From Algoriphagus faecimaris (GTDB lineage: Bacteria; Bacteroidota; Bacteroidia; Cytophagales; Cyclobacteriaceae): a DNA stretch of 52,392 nt. Below are positions 17,406 to 26,956 of this stretch, one piece after another. The stretch covers positions 1-52,392 of the forward strand of contig NZ_FNAC01000036.1 in assembly GCF_900101705.1 (NCBI RefSeq). The letters are read 5' to 3'. How positions within the stretch are numbered: position 1 is the stretch's first letter; every line of letters begins with the position of its first letter. The notes beneath the pieces were generated by a model. The model searched no databases and had not been told where the DNA came from. It worked only from the letters and a program-made list of their open reading frames with translations. A program made the translations under genes and the position numbers.

Positions 17406-18356
17406 CTATTCCTTCCCCAACCAAGCCACCTTTTGTTCCGATTGATGAGCCTGATTTAAAATATCCCGATAGAGCTCGGGCCTACGTGCCTGTAGGTAGC
17501 GATGTCCGCCGGCTTGAGTGAGTTTCTCAGGAACGATAGTAGCTATCTCAAAACTATCTTCAAAGCTTCTACACTCCGCCAAAATATCTCCAAAAGGATC
17601 CAAAATCGTGGAGCAGCCATTTTTCAACTGATCGTCATCCATACCAATGGGATTGGAAAAAATCGCATACACTGCATTGTCATAAGCCCGGGCCGGTAGC
17701 CATTTCATCAGCCATGCCCTCCCCTTCAATCCATCAAATTCCATTCGCAGTGAGGTAGGATCTGCTTCCCGATTCTTCCAGAGCTTGGGATCCACAAAAC
17801 CCGCACCCGGACGGGTCGAAGGTGTACACATGGTCACATGAGGCATGAAAATGATATCCGCACCGAGGAGTTTGGTGGCACGGACATTTTCGATGATATT
17901 ATTGTCATAGCAGATCAAAATCCCGCATTTCCAACCCAAAAGATCAAACACCACATATTCATTTCCCGGCAACACATGTGGATTGATAAAAGGATGGAGT
18001 TTGCGGTACTTAGCTACCAAGCCGTTTTGATCTACACAGACATAGCCTTTGAAAATACGATCTTGACTGTCTTTTTCGAATAGACCCGCCAAGATCACAA
18101 TGCTATTTTTCTTAGCTATTTCTATCAACCGCTGAACAGAGGGTCCTCCGGGAATTCGCTCCGAAAAGTCTAAAAGTTGGTCGCGGTTCAACTTCCTCGC
18201 AAAAGAATAGCCGGTAATAGAACACTCATGAAAAGTAATGACTTGTGCTCCCTGCTTTGCCGCTTGGGCGGAAAGCTTGTCAATCACAGAAAGGTTGTAT
18301 TCCTTATCACCGCTTCGATTTTCAAATTGGGCAGTGGCGATTTTGATAGCTTGCAT
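17406..18356 (-). CDS. Nitrilase-superfamily carbon-nitrogen hydrolase
   Basis: Cytoplasmic amidase-type enzyme of 316 residues that hydrolyses a C-N bond (amide, carbamoyl or nitrile). The catalytic triad is visible: E44 in 'FHECSITGY', K119 in 'KYRKLHPF' and the nucleophile C149 in 'GILICYD'. Length and order match the family. The substrate is not clear; the C-terminal 'RYLQARRPELY' stretch resembles aliphatic-amidase and N-carbamoyl-hydrolase-like members. The gene stands alone, 84 bases downstream of the start-side gap from the PAS protein gene, with no signal peptide. Confidence 0.88.
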   Translation of the reverse strand: MQAIKIATAQFENRSGDKEYNLSVIDKLSAQAAKQGAQVITFHECSITGYSFARKLNRDQLLDFSERIPGGPSVQRLIEIAKKNSIVILAGLFEKDSQDRIFKGYVCVDQNGLVAKYRKLHPFINPHVLPGNEYVVFDLLGWKCGILICYDNNIIENVRATKLLGADIIFMPHVTMCTPSTRPGAGFVDPKLWKNREADPTSLRMEFDGLKGRAWLMKWLPARAYDNAVYAIFSNPIGMDDDQLKNGCSTILDPFGDILAECRSFEDSFEIATIVPEKLTQAGGHRYLQARRPELYRDILNQAHQSEQKVAWLGKE

Positions 18357-18440
18357 GGCTTGAGTTGATTTTAGGTAGGTGAAGCTAAAAAAAAATCGAG
18401 CCGGGGGAAAACTGAAAGTGATGGCTGGTCGATTGATAGA

Positions 18441-20594
18441 TTAATTTTCCAGACTATTGGCTCTATCGGATATTGCTTGGATTACTTTATCCAACTCCAT
18501 CGCTGAAGCATAAATATGATCCAAAAACTCCTCTCTTTCATCCCCGTCCACCAAACCTTCTTTTATCAGGTTAGCCAAACCTAGAAGTCTTGCCAATGGA
18601 GCCCTTACAATGTGGGATTGAGTCCAGGCTATCTCCTTGAGGATCTCATTTTGCTTTTCAATCTTAGAAAGATAATTCAGAGATTGGGTGATATCATTAG
18701 CTATCACCATTTTCCCTCTTATCCCTTCTACATGTATTGGGATTGAGGATACTTCCACCTGAATCTCATCACCAGACTTCTTTTTGTGAACAAAATTCCT
18801 CTTAAAAATTCCAAATTCATAGGGAGTTGATTCAATCGATTTTTTAACTTCTTCAATCTCTCGTTCAGGCCTTAGATCAAATATAGATAGTCTCAAAAAC
18901 TCCTCCCTTGAATAGCCATAATTGTCCACGGCAGCCTGATTTACATCTACGATGGTCAAGCTATCCACTGAATAAATCCACATAGGAATCGGACTTTTTT
19001 GGAATAAATCGCTGTACTTCTTTTCAGAGCGCTGAACTTTTTCAAAGGCCTTGAGCACTTTTTCTTGCGCCTCTTTTTGTTCGGTGATGTCGGTTCGTAC
19101 TGCCAAAAAACGGTAGATCTTATCATCCTTATCTCTTAGTGGAAAGATTGAGGTGAATACCCAATAATGGCTGCCATCTTTCCGTTTATTCTTGAGCTCT
19201 CCCTTCCATTCTCTACCACCTTTAATCGTATCCCACATTTTTTTGTAAAAAGTCTTGGAATGAAATCCAGATTGATTAATTCGGGTATGAGAACCTATCA
19301 GTTCCTCTTTGGAATATCCTGACAGATCGCAAGTGCTTTGATTGGCTTCCAAGATGACCCCGTCAAGATCAGTGACGATGATGTTTGTACTTTGATCTAA
19401 AGCTTTCCTAAACTCACTTAACCGCTGATAAGAGGCTCTCAACCTATTTTTAAGAACCATTTCATGATTTACGTCCCTCAGAGAACCGATCATTCGAATA
19501 GGATTCCCCTGATCATCTCTAATCAAATACCCCATCTCAAGGACGTAGAAATATCTACCCCTTTGGTTTTTAATTCTGTACTGTGCCGTCCAATAATCCT
19601 TTGTAGGATCTTGTAAAAATTCTTGTAACTCAAGGAATACCTTTGGAAGATCTTCGGGGTAGACCCAAGATTCCCAATCCTGTAAGGAAAATTGATTGCC
19701 ATTTTTAGATTTGTGACCTAAAACTCTACTGAAACTTCCCTCCCAAAAAATGACTTCCTTAGGAATGTTCCAGTCGTAAATCACCTCATTTGTTGCCTTA
19801 TTGACCAATTCATAGCGACTATTGGCCTTCTGAAGCTTCTCAAAATTCTTTTTCTGATCCGTAATATCCGTGGCCATTCCGACTACACCAAAAATCTCCC
19901 CATCAGCTTCTACGAGAGGAGCTAGCTTAGTCAGAAAACACTTCTTGGTATCATCCTCTCCTACAGACCATTCATAATGAATATGCGAGCCATTTAGTGC
20001 TTCTTGGTTCTTTTCATTATGAATCTGGGCAAGTTCTTTTCCCAAAATTTCATCCCCCGTTTTCCCTAAAAAGAAATCTTCAGTTAGACCTCCATTTTCA
20101 AGTGCTCTTCCGTAAACTCCAGTATGCCGAAAATCCTTATCTAAGGTAAAAATCAAATCGTCCATACTTGATACCAACTTTTTGAACCGCTCGTCAGATT
20201 GAGAAAGTTGTTTTTCGATCTGATTATGGGAAAGGTATCCGTTACTTGGCTGCTTTTGCTCTACTATTGAGATTGTCCAAAGAATGGATTCGCCATCTTC
20301 ACAGAACTTGGGAAGAACTTTGAGAAAAAAAGAACCGTTTTGGGGTGCTTTAATCTTGGCAAAAAATGAAAAATCCGAAGTAATCTTTCTCTTTTCAAGT
20401 TGGTCTAGCTGATCGCTAAAATCAAAAAAATCTCCCAAACCTTCTCCTTTTCTTGCTTTTCCCAGGTACTTTTCAAAACTAGCATTGACATGAAGAAGCT
20501 CAAATTGACTATTGGTTAGGGCAAGGCCTACTTGAACTGTATCAAATAAAGGACTCCAAAATTCTGAAATTTTGACCATAGCACTCAAACCCAT
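18441..20594 (-). CDS. Multi-PAS sensor protein with DHp-like end but no ATPase domain
   Basis: Soluble 717-residue protein with five consecutive PAS domains (about 8-120, 130-250, 258-380, 390-510, 525-640), several followed by the PAC-type ending 'DITxQK'. The C-terminus has a dimerisation helix resembling HisKA ('WTQSHIVRAPLARLLG', about 660-675) with a candidate histidine. The protein ends 45 residues later, so the HATPase domain of a true kinase is absent. No frameshift remnant of an ATPase domain is seen between the stop codon and the nitrilase gene. It may act as a phospho-acceptor or as a sensor partner to another kinase. The start could also be the Met five residues further in. Confidence 0.85.
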   Translation of the reverse strand: MGLSAMVKISEFWSPLFDTVQVGLALTNSQFELLHVNASFEKYLGKARKGEGLGDFFDFSDQLDQLEKRKITSDFSFFAKIKAPQNGSFFLKVLPKFCEDGESILWTISIVEQKQPSNGYLSHNQIEKQLSQSDERFKKLVSSMDDLIFTLDKDFRHTGVYGRALENGGLTEDFFLGKTGDEILGKELAQIHNEKNQEALNGSHIHYEWSVGEDDTKKCFLTKLAPLVEADGEIFGVVGMATDITDQKKNFEKLQKANSRYELVNKATNEVIYDWNIPKEVIFWEGSFSRVLGHKSKNGNQFSLQDWESWVYPEDLPKVFLELQEFLQDPTKDYWTAQYRIKNQRGRYFYVLEMGYLIRDDQGNPIRMIGSLRDVNHEMVLKNRLRASYQRLSEFRKALDQSTNIIVTDLDGVILEANQSTCDLSGYSKEELIGSHTRINQSGFHSKTFYKKMWDTIKGGREWKGELKNKRKDGSHYWVFTSIFPLRDKDDKIYRFLAVRTDITEQKEAQEKVLKAFEKVQRSEKKYSDLFQKSPIPMWIYSVDSLTIVDVNQAAVDNYGYSREEFLRLSIFDLRPEREIEEVKKSIESTPYEFGIFKRNFVHKKKSGDEIQVEVSSIPIHVEGIRGKMVIANDITQSLNYLSKIEKQNEILKEIAWTQSHIVRAPLARLLGLANLIKEGLVDGDEREEFLDHIYASAMELDKVIQAISDRANSLEN

Positions 20595-21058
20595 TTAACT
20601 TTTTCAATAGTAGTAAATTCTCCAATAAACAAAAAGGTTTTTTACAGGATCTCTTTTTTTAAATAAAGCTTTTCTTAAATTTTTAATTCTTGAACATTTA
20701 GCCTCTGCAGGGCTCTAACTTTTTCATCAACACTTTACCCCCGGCCACGCCGAGGGCCATGAAAAATGCCAACCCTTCGGGTATGATTAACCATCAATCC
20801 AACAATTGAGAATAAAATCAACAGCCGACAAATTATAGAAAACTGAGAACCGACAGCCCTGAAAGGGCAAAACTATTCATCTCCTCGGGCGGCAGCCCGT
20901 GGATAGGCCCCCACCAACAGAGTAGAGCCCCGAAGGGGTGATACTTGTACTATGCAGGTAGCAGCCTGTGTAACTTCCCTAAAAAATAACAGCCAAAAAA
21001 TTCCTACCTAACTGATTTTTTCTTACTTTGATCAACTAATCTTTAACCTTATTTCCAC
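20595..21058. other. Divergent intergenic region with palindromic repeats
   Basis: Separates the PAS protein gene (minus) from the amidohydrolase gene (plus). Between about 20740 and 20975 it carries short GC-rich palindromes, including CCCTGAAAGGG near 20857, CGGGCGGCAGCCCG near 20886 and CCCCGAAGGGG near 20928. Closest to the plus-strand gene is a TTACTTTGATC segment resembling a -7 box, without a clear -33 partner. No gene was found. Confidence 0.5.
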
Positions 21059-22393
21059 ATGAATAAGCTATTATTTAAAAGCTTTTTGATTCTCCTCTCC
21101 ATCTGTTCCACTTTTGAGTCAAAAGCCCAATCTGAGACCTTAATTCTAATCAACAACGTAGAGATTTTTGATGGAAAATCTGATCAAACGGCTAAAGGAA
21201 ATGTCCTTATCCGCGGTAATCAAATCGATCAAATCTCCACAAAGTCCATCAAAGTTCCTGCAAATACTACCGTCACCGTGATTGATGGACAGGGTAAATT
21301 TCTGATGCCGGGCTTGATCGATGCGCATTACCATGCCATGTTTGCTACCTTATCCCAAGTTGCCCTTTTGACCGCTGACATTGGTTTTGTCAATCTAGTC
21401 GCCGGCAAAAATGCGGAAAATCTACTCCAGAGTGGCTTTACCAGTATCCGCGACTTAGGAGGTCCTATCTTTGGATTGAAAATGGGAATTGACAGAGGAA
21501 TCATACCCGGTCCTCGAATTTGGCCATCAGGAGCTTTTATTTCTCAAACCGGTGGACATGGAGATTTTCGCTTTCCCAATGATATTCCAACTGACCCCAA
21601 CCGAGGCTTGAGTTATGCAGAGCGCATCAATGCCGCTGCCATAGCGGACAGTCCTGATTTGGTGCGCTTGAGAGCCCGAGAACAACTTATGCTGGGTGCC
21701 TCTCAAATCAAATTAATGGCTGGAGGAGGAGTCTCTTCGGTTTATGATCCACTGGATGTCACTCAATACACTGAAGCCGAAATCCATGCCGCTGTAGAAG
21801 CTGCTGAGAACTGGGGAACCTATGTCACCGTACACGCCTACACGCCAAGAGCCATACAGCAAGCCATCCGTGCTGGGGTCAAATGCATCGATCATGGGCA
21901 ATTGATAGATGAAGAAACGGTCAAAATGATGGTCGAAAAAGATGTGTTTTGGAGCTTGCAGCCTTTCATCGATGAAGGAGACAAGGGTGTCTTGAGTCCT
22001 GAAAGCCGGGCCAAGCAACTCGAAATGTACCAAGGAACGGACACAGCTTTTGACCTAGCCAAGAAATATAAGATGAAGATCGCCTATGGAACAGACGTAC
22101 TTTTTGATGCCCAAAAAGCCGCCCAGCCCGGTGCGCAACTCATCAAAATGAAGCGTTGGTTTAACAATTTGGAAATTTTGAAAATGGCAACAGGCAACAA
22201 TGGTGAATTATTGGCACTTTCGGGAAAAAGAAGCCCTTACAGCGGAAAATTAGGAGTTATCGAAGAAGGTGCCTTAGCAGATATTCTGATTTTTGACGGA
22301 AGTTTGATCCAGAATTTGGACCAAATCCTAAAACCTAGAGAAACGATCAAACTCATCATTAAAGATGGAAAAGTCATTAAAAATCAGCTTTAA
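21059..22393 (+). CDS. Secreted metal-dependent amidohydrolase (imidazolonepropionase-like)
   Basis: Exported enzyme of 444 residues with a signal peptide ending near 'ESKAQ' (residue 24). Metal ligands of the amidohydrolase superfamily are present: the HxH pair in 'GLIDAHYHA', a lysine in 'IKLMAGGG', histidines in 'VTVHAYT' and 'CIDHGQL', and the aspartate in 'YGTDVLF'. This pattern is typical of the prolidase-like and imidazolonepropionase-like branch that cleaves peptides or cyclic amides in the periplasm. The C-terminus has the small beta-sandwich ending 'KLIIKDGKVIKN'. The gene is convergent with the TonB receptor and followed by a strong terminator. The exact substrate is unknown. Confidence 0.88.
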   Translation: MNKLLFKSFLILLSICSTFESKAQSETLILINNVEIFDGKSDQTAKGNVLIRGNQIDQISTKSIKVPANTTVTVIDGQGKFLMPGLIDAHYHAMFATLSQVALLTADIGFVNLVAGKNAENLLQSGFTSIRDLGGPIFGLKMGIDRGIIPGPRIWPSGAFISQTGGHGDFRFPNDIPTDPNRGLSYAERINAAAIADSPDLVRLRAREQLMLGASQIKLMAGGGVSSVYDPLDVTQYTEAEIHAAVEAAENWGTYVTVHAYTPRAIQQAIRAGVKCIDHGQLIDEETVKMMVEKDVFWSLQPFIDEGDKGVLSPESRAKQLEMYQGTDTAFDLAKKYKMKIAYGTDVLFDAQKAAQPGAQLIKMKRWFNNLEILKMATGNNGELLALSGKRSPYSGKLGVIEEGALADILIFDGSLIQNLDQILKPRETIKLIIKDGKVIKNQL

Positions 22394-22413
22394 AAAGGAA
22401 TAATTTTACATTT

Positions 22414-22447
22414 AAAAAGCTCATCTATTGGTTTAGATGAGCTTTTT
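22414..22447. terminator. Bidirectional rho-independent terminator
   Basis: A perfect 13-bp stem (AAAAAGCTCATCT at 22414-22426, AGATGAGCTTTTT at 22435-22447) around an 8-base loop, between two convergent genes. The A and T tracts allow it to serve both strands. Confidence 0.92.
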
Positions 22448-22470
22448 ATTGAAATGAACAGAAGATCTTT

Positions 22471-25047
22471 TTACCTGAAATTAACCGTAAACTGAGCTCC
22501 AATCATTCGTGGTGGACCGGCGATGAAAGTAGGGATTCCAAAAGCTCCTCCCGTATTACCTGCATCTATAATAAATTCCTCATCGAGGGCATTATTGGCA
22601 AAGAGCATGAAATCGTATTTCTGAGCGAAATTGACTCCTAAGCGGAGATTTAGCATACCGTAGGCACCCTGCTCAATTCCAGGGAGATTGGTCTCTTCAA
22701 AAAACACCCGAGACTTATAGCTATAGGTAGGTCTGAAATAGATCAAGCTTTTCTCGGAAACAGGAAGCCCAAAATCCAAACCTGCCGAGACACTATGTTT
22801 TGGAGTCAATCGAAAGGAATTTCCAGCCAAATTTTGCGCATTTCCCTCTGCATCTTCCTCATCAAATGTGGCATCGATAAAGCCATAATTGGCAAAGAAA
22901 CTGAGATTTTTTAATACCGCATACCGCAAAGCTGTCTCAAAACCAAGAGCTGTAGATGCGCCTTCATCTCGGGTATCAATCCGTAAACCATCCTGGTCCG
23001 CTACAGCTATACTCGTCTGAAAATTAGAATAGTCATAATAGTAGGCATTCACATCGAAACTCAGTCTATCATCGGAAGAAAGCGTCTTCATCCCCGCCTC
23101 ATAACTCCAGACTGTTTCTGCATTGAGCACATTGGTCTCAGTGGCCAATACTTGCACTACATTGGGTCTTCGACCTCTAGCGATATTCCCAAAAAAAGTA
23201 GTGTTCGGATTCATTTTATAATCCACCGCCAATCTCCCCACTGCTGAGAAAAACTCCTCAGTGGTTTCTAGTTTTCCGTTAGTTGGGGTGAAAATATTAT
23301 TGGCAGACCCTCCCGTCAAAATAAAGCCTAAGGTTCCTCGCTCTTCAGCTTCAGGAGTATCTAAGGCACCTGAAATTCGCTCATACGTTCCCCGAAGACC
23401 TGCCGTCACGCTTAGCTTTGAACTCAAATCATAAGTTCCATCAGCAAAAACCTCATAGGCATAATTTCTCCCAAAATTGGTACTGACTTCCCTATGATTG
23501 GGTTTTAATGGAGCACCAGCCAAGGGACCAAAGATATCAGGAACATTGGGAATGTTGGCGACCAAATTAGGCTGCCCATTGATGACCAAAGGTTCGAATG
23601 GAATCGCTGTCAGTAAAAATTCCTTCACTGGAACCGGAAGTGGTGCCCCACTTATTCCCTCTCTGATAAAAGGAGTGAATAAGGTGTACAAGCTTCGCTC
23701 ATCTCCTTCATAGGGCAATCGCTGAAAACCATCTTCATAGAAAAAGCTCAGCCCTGTAAAACCACGAAATCTAGATTCATTGGCAAAATTAAAGCGAAGC
23801 TCTTGACTAAATTGCTTACCAATAGCCTCTTCTCCCAAAAACAAAGCAGGTGCTACTGTCCCATCCGAATCAAAAGATTCGAAAGAATCAAACTCTCGAT
23901 ACGCTGTGATCGAACTCAAATCCCAGGTCGAACTCAAAGTTTGATTAACCAAAAGAGTAGCTCCCCAAACGGATCGATCTACGCCAAGTGCTCTCCCCCG
24001 CTCCATATCCGCGAAGGTATTCGGACTCAAATCGCCTCCCAAAGGTGCATAGGTACCACTCTTAAATGCAGTACCGGGAGGCGTATCTTGCTGATAATTA
24101 AAAATAAAATCTATCGCCGTATTTTTGCCCGGAAGGTACTTCATAGCTACTCTCCCTGCTTTAGTGTCCTTTCCGTTTAAAGTCCCTCCAGAGAGATTTT
24201 CGATATACCCCTCTCTCCCATTATAAATTCCTGCCACACGAAGGAAAAAATTATCCGAAAGCGGCACGTTGACATGCCCTGTAGCCAAGCGCTGCCCAAA
24301 ATCACCCGCACCCAAACGAACCTGAGATGAAAAACTGTTCTTCGCCTTGTTTTGGATTAAGTGAATCGCCCCGATCTGAGCTCCTCTTCCAAACAGGGTC
24401 CCTTGCGGCCCCTTCAGCACCTCGACCCGCTCCATGTCAAAAAGCTCCACGACCGAACCCCTTGATTTGCTGATCGACACCCCGTCTTGGAAAACCGAAA
24501 CCCGTGGTTCCACCCGAGAATCCCCATCATCCGAAGTAATTCCTCGCACGACAAAACCGGGGTTATTGACGCTTTGAAGTTGAATCTGAAGTCCCGGAAC
24601 GAATTCTGAAAGGGCATCGAACTCAAAGGTATTGGTTCGAGTCAGAAACTCATTTCCATAAGAAGTTACTGCAATGGGTACGTCTTTGATCAATTGACTG
24701 CGTCGCTGAGAAGTCACTACCAAACCTTCCAGCTGAATGGCATCGGGAATGAGTTTGATGTCCAACTCATTCCCCCTATCATTTGATAATTCAATACGGG
24801 TTTCAAATTGCTGATACCCGATAAAACTCACTACAATTAGGTAGGAACCTTGATCGATCTGATCGAAAAAAAACTGTCCATTTGGATTGGTAATGGCACT
24901 TTTATTCAATTCCTGAATCTGAACGAGCGCTCCAGGCAAAGGTGCACCCGTTTCATCGCTTATCCTTCCTTGCAGCCTGACGGATGACTGCGCTACTAAG
25001 GCTTGTTGGCTGAATAAGATTAAAATTGCGAGGAAAAATGTTTTCAT
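22471..25047 (-). CDS. TonB-dependent outer-membrane receptor
   Basis: Outer-membrane transporter of 858 residues. A signal peptide ends near 'ALVAQ', then a CarboxypepD-regulatory-like domain ('RISDETGAPLPGALVQI', about 25-105), a plug domain (about 118-235, with 'LKGPQGTLFGRGAQIGAIHL') and a long beta-barrel ending in the aromatic 'TVNFR'. No SusD-like partner, TonB or ABC permease gene lies next to it, and the ligand is not evident. The barrel has no marked Cys or His cluster. A TAGGTTTG -7 box occurs about 20 bases ahead of the start. Confidence 0.92.
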   Translation of the reverse strand: MKTFFLAILILFSQQALVAQSSVRLQGRISDETGAPLPGALVQIQELNKSAITNPNGQFFFDQIDQGSYLIVVSFIGYQQFETRIELSNDRGNELDIKLIPDAIQLEGLVVTSQRRSQLIKDVPIAVTSYGNEFLTRTNTFEFDALSEFVPGLQIQLQSVNNPGFVVRGITSDDGDSRVEPRVSVFQDGVSISKSRGSVVELFDMERVEVLKGPQGTLFGRGAQIGAIHLIQNKAKNSFSSQVRLGAGDFGQRLATGHVNVPLSDNFFLRVAGIYNGREGYIENLSGGTLNGKDTKAGRVAMKYLPGKNTAIDFIFNYQQDTPPGTAFKSGTYAPLGGDLSPNTFADMERGRALGVDRSVWGATLLVNQTLSSTWDLSSITAYREFDSFESFDSDGTVAPALFLGEEAIGKQFSQELRFNFANESRFRGFTGLSFFYEDGFQRLPYEGDERSLYTLFTPFIREGISGAPLPVPVKEFLLTAIPFEPLVINGQPNLVANIPNVPDIFGPLAGAPLKPNHREVSTNFGRNYAYEVFADGTYDLSSKLSVTAGLRGTYERISGALDTPEAEERGTLGFILTGGSANNIFTPTNGKLETTEEFFSAVGRLAVDYKMNPNTTFFGNIARGRRPNVVQVLATETNVLNAETVWSYEAGMKTLSSDDRLSFDVNAYYYDYSNFQTSIAVADQDGLRIDTRDEGASTALGFETALRYAVLKNLSFFANYGFIDATFDEEDAEGNAQNLAGNSFRLTPKHSVSAGLDFGLPVSEKSLIYFRPTYSYKSRVFFEETNLPGIEQGAYGMLNLRLGVNFAQKYDFMLFANNALDEEFIIDAGNTGGAFGIPTFIAGPPRMIGAQFTVNFR

Positions 25048-25066
25048 AGAAGATTTGTTTTGATCT

Positions 25067-25074
25067 CAAACCTA
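25067..25074 (-). promoter_or_regulatory. -7 promoter box of the TonB receptor gene
   Basis: TAGGTTTG on the minus strand matches the Bacteroidota TAnnTTTG element and lies 20 bases before the start codon. A TTG -33 box at the usual distance was not seen, so the call rests on the -7 box alone. Confidence 0.45.
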
Positions 25075-25405
25075 CAGCGTGATTTTGAATCGGAAGTTAA
25101 GCACAAGTAAATCCTTTATTACTAAATACGAAAATAGAATACTTGATCAGTAGTTCAAAGTAATGAAATCGAGCATGACGTTCACACTGGTATGCCCCGA
25201 TGGGTCGGGGAATGCTTGCGAAGATTCTCCCGAAGTTCGGGACAGGTAGTGACCATTAAAAATCAAATTATAAACACATGAAAAGAGCTGCAAAAGTTTC
25301 TTAATATCCACCTCGACTTGGTTCGACTTCGCTCACCAACCGTCGCTCGGTGTCCATTTGTCTTGTTTTTTAGGAGGGGAGGAAAACGCGAATAATCATA
25401 TAAAA
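25075..25405. repeat. Gene-free stretch with short palindromic repeats
   Basis: About 330 bases between the TonB receptor promoter and the nos terminator. CCCCGAtgggTCGGGG (near 25196-25211), CCCGAAgTTCGGG (near 25230) and a GC-rich CGCTCACCAACCGTCGCTCGG segment near 25330 look like remnants of intergenic repeats. No gene is supported. Confidence 0.45.
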
Positions 25406-25440
25406 AACACCTCAGGTCTACTGACTTGAGGTGTTCTTTT
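25406..25440 (-). terminator. Terminator of the nos operon
   Basis: Stem AACACCTCAGGTC (25406-25418) with GACTTGAGGTGTT (25423-25435), one G-U type mismatch, loop of four, and an A tract on the plus strand giving a T tract for minus-strand transcription. It begins 12 bases past the nosY stop. Confidence 0.85.
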
Positions 25441-25452
25441 AGCCAATTAACT

Positions 25453-26220
25453 CTAAAAATCTCGTTTTTTAAATTTCATCATCGCCAACAATCCTGGAAG
25501 TAAAACCCAAAGCAAGAGCATACCTCCGGCTAGTGCCACTCCCATAAATTCAGAAAAAAACTGCTGGAAAAATGCACCTGTATAGCCCATTAAAGCTGAA
25601 ATATCCAGTTGCATCAGCATCAGCACTCTTCCCAAATCGACCGGATTGAGCATCATTAGAGCCAAAGTGGCTTTTTCCAAAGGATAATCTGCAAAGCTGT
25701 AGATGATGTAAAGGACTAAACCATCATACACCAAGGAGAAATAAATCCAAAGGGAAAGACTAATACCAATTGCTTTGGCCTTGTCTCGAGTATACACACT
25801 GGCGAGAAAGGCAAATCCTGCAAAAACCGCACTCAGTACGACTCCGACGATCAGTAAAGTAATCAAACTCGAGTCTGCCCCCCATAGAAGCATGGGCAAC
25901 CCAAAGCCTACAATAAGCGCCAAACTCAGCATCAAAATCACCGCCAGAAGTTGGCTCAGAAATACATGAATCCGCTTGACAGGCTGAGCTAGCATCAGTT
26001 CGATAAACTCCAGATTATTGAAGAAGTGAGTCGTGGCAAATACCGCTGCAATCAACGGAACGATCATGATCATAATATTCATCAAACTAAGGGAAACTTT
26101 ACCCAAATCATCTGAAACCTGATAAATGGAAATGGCTACCAAAACCATAAACAGGGTGTACAAAAGCGCAAAGCGAGACTTCACGATATCGTAGAGTGCG
26201 TATTTCAATAACTTAAACAT
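25453..26220 (-). CDS. nosY: NosY, permease of the NosDFY copper-site maturation ABC transporter
   Basis: Inner-membrane ABC-2 type permease of 255 residues with six hydrophobic helices (first about 14-34, last about 228-248). In known nos systems NosY works with the NosF ATPase and periplasmic NosD to assemble the copper-sulfur CuZ cluster of nitrous-oxide reductase. The gene overlaps nosF by eight bases and is the last gene of the nos operon, directly before a terminator. Length and the ABC-2 fold agree with the family; the exact name depends mainly on the cluster context. Confidence 0.9.
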   Translation of the reverse strand: MFKLLKYALYDIVKSRFALLYTLFMVLVAISIYQVSDDLGKVSLSLMNIMIMIVPLIAAVFATTHFFNNLEFIELMLAQPVKRIHVFLSQLLAVILMLSLALIVGFGLPMLLWGADSSLITLLIVGVVLSAVFAGFAFLASVYTRDKAKAIGISLSLWIYFSLVYDGLVLYIIYSFADYPLEKATLALMMLNPVDLGRVLMLMQLDISALMGYTGAFFQQFFSEFMGVALAGGMLLLWVLLPGLLAMMKFKKRDF

Positions 26221-26956
26221 GACTCAAGGATTTTTTAGCTGTGTTTTTTTTTAAGGTCCACTGCATGAGTTTGGCAATGGCAGGAGAAAACCGTTCCTCA
26301 TCCGTAATTTCTTTGAGGCTGTCTACGGTATCGGCAAAGTACACCTCACCCTCAAAGATATAAACTGCCCGGTTGGTCAGTTCTTCCAAATCGCTCAAAA
26401 TGTGCGAAGTAATCAGAATTAATTTCCCTGACTCACGCTCATTTTTGATTTTTTTCTTCAGCACCTCCACTGCGATCGGATCCAGTCCGGCGGTGGGTTC
26501 ATCCAGAATCAAAATATCCGGATTGAAGAGAAAAGCCAAAGCAGCGGAAACCTTCTGACGCGTTCCTCCCGAAAGTGTCCCCAAAGCCTTATCTTTCATT
26601 CCCTCCAGTTCATATTGGGCGATCAGTTCGGTATCATAGGCTTTGATCTCCGGCCTCATGTCTTTCATCATTGCAAAGAGTTGCCCGATTTTCATATTGG
26701 CAGGATAGCGGCCAATCTGCGGCATATAACCGATCAAGCTTCGGTATGTATGATTCCCCTTTATAGATTGTCCTTTGACCAGAACCTCACCCTGATCTGG
26801 CAATACCATTCCAAGTATGGTCTTAATTAGCGTGGTTTTCCCACTTCCATTTGGACCCATGATGGCATAGCTGTTTCCTAGTTCAAATTCCAGGGAAAAG
26901 TCTTTGAGTACTTCCAGCTTGCCAAACTTTTTCGATATGCTTTTAACTGAAATCAT
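26213..26956 (-). CDS. nosF: NosF, ATPase of the NosDFY transporter
   Basis: ABC ATPase of 247 residues. Walker A 'GPNGSGKTT' (about 34-42), a Q-loop ('YMPQIG'), signature 'LSGGTRQ', Walker B 'DILILDEPTAGLDP' and the switch histidine in 'LITSHIL' are all intact. It should power NosY/NosD in maturation of the CuZ site. Its start overlaps the end of nosD by 14 bases and its end overlaps nosY by eight, so translation is coupled along the three genes. Confidence 0.95.
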   Translation of the reverse strand: MISVKSISKKFGKLEVLKDFSLEFELGNSYAIMGPNGSGKTTLIKTILGMVLPDQGEVLVKGQSIKGNHTYRSLIGYMPQIGRYPANMKIGQLFAMMKDMRPEIKAYDTELIAQYELEGMKDKALGTLSGGTRQKVSAALAFLFNPDILILDEPTAGLDPIAVEVLKKKIKNERESGKLILITSHILSDLEELTNRAVYIFEGEVYFADTVDSLKEITDEERFSPAIAKLMQWTLKKNTAKKSLSHV

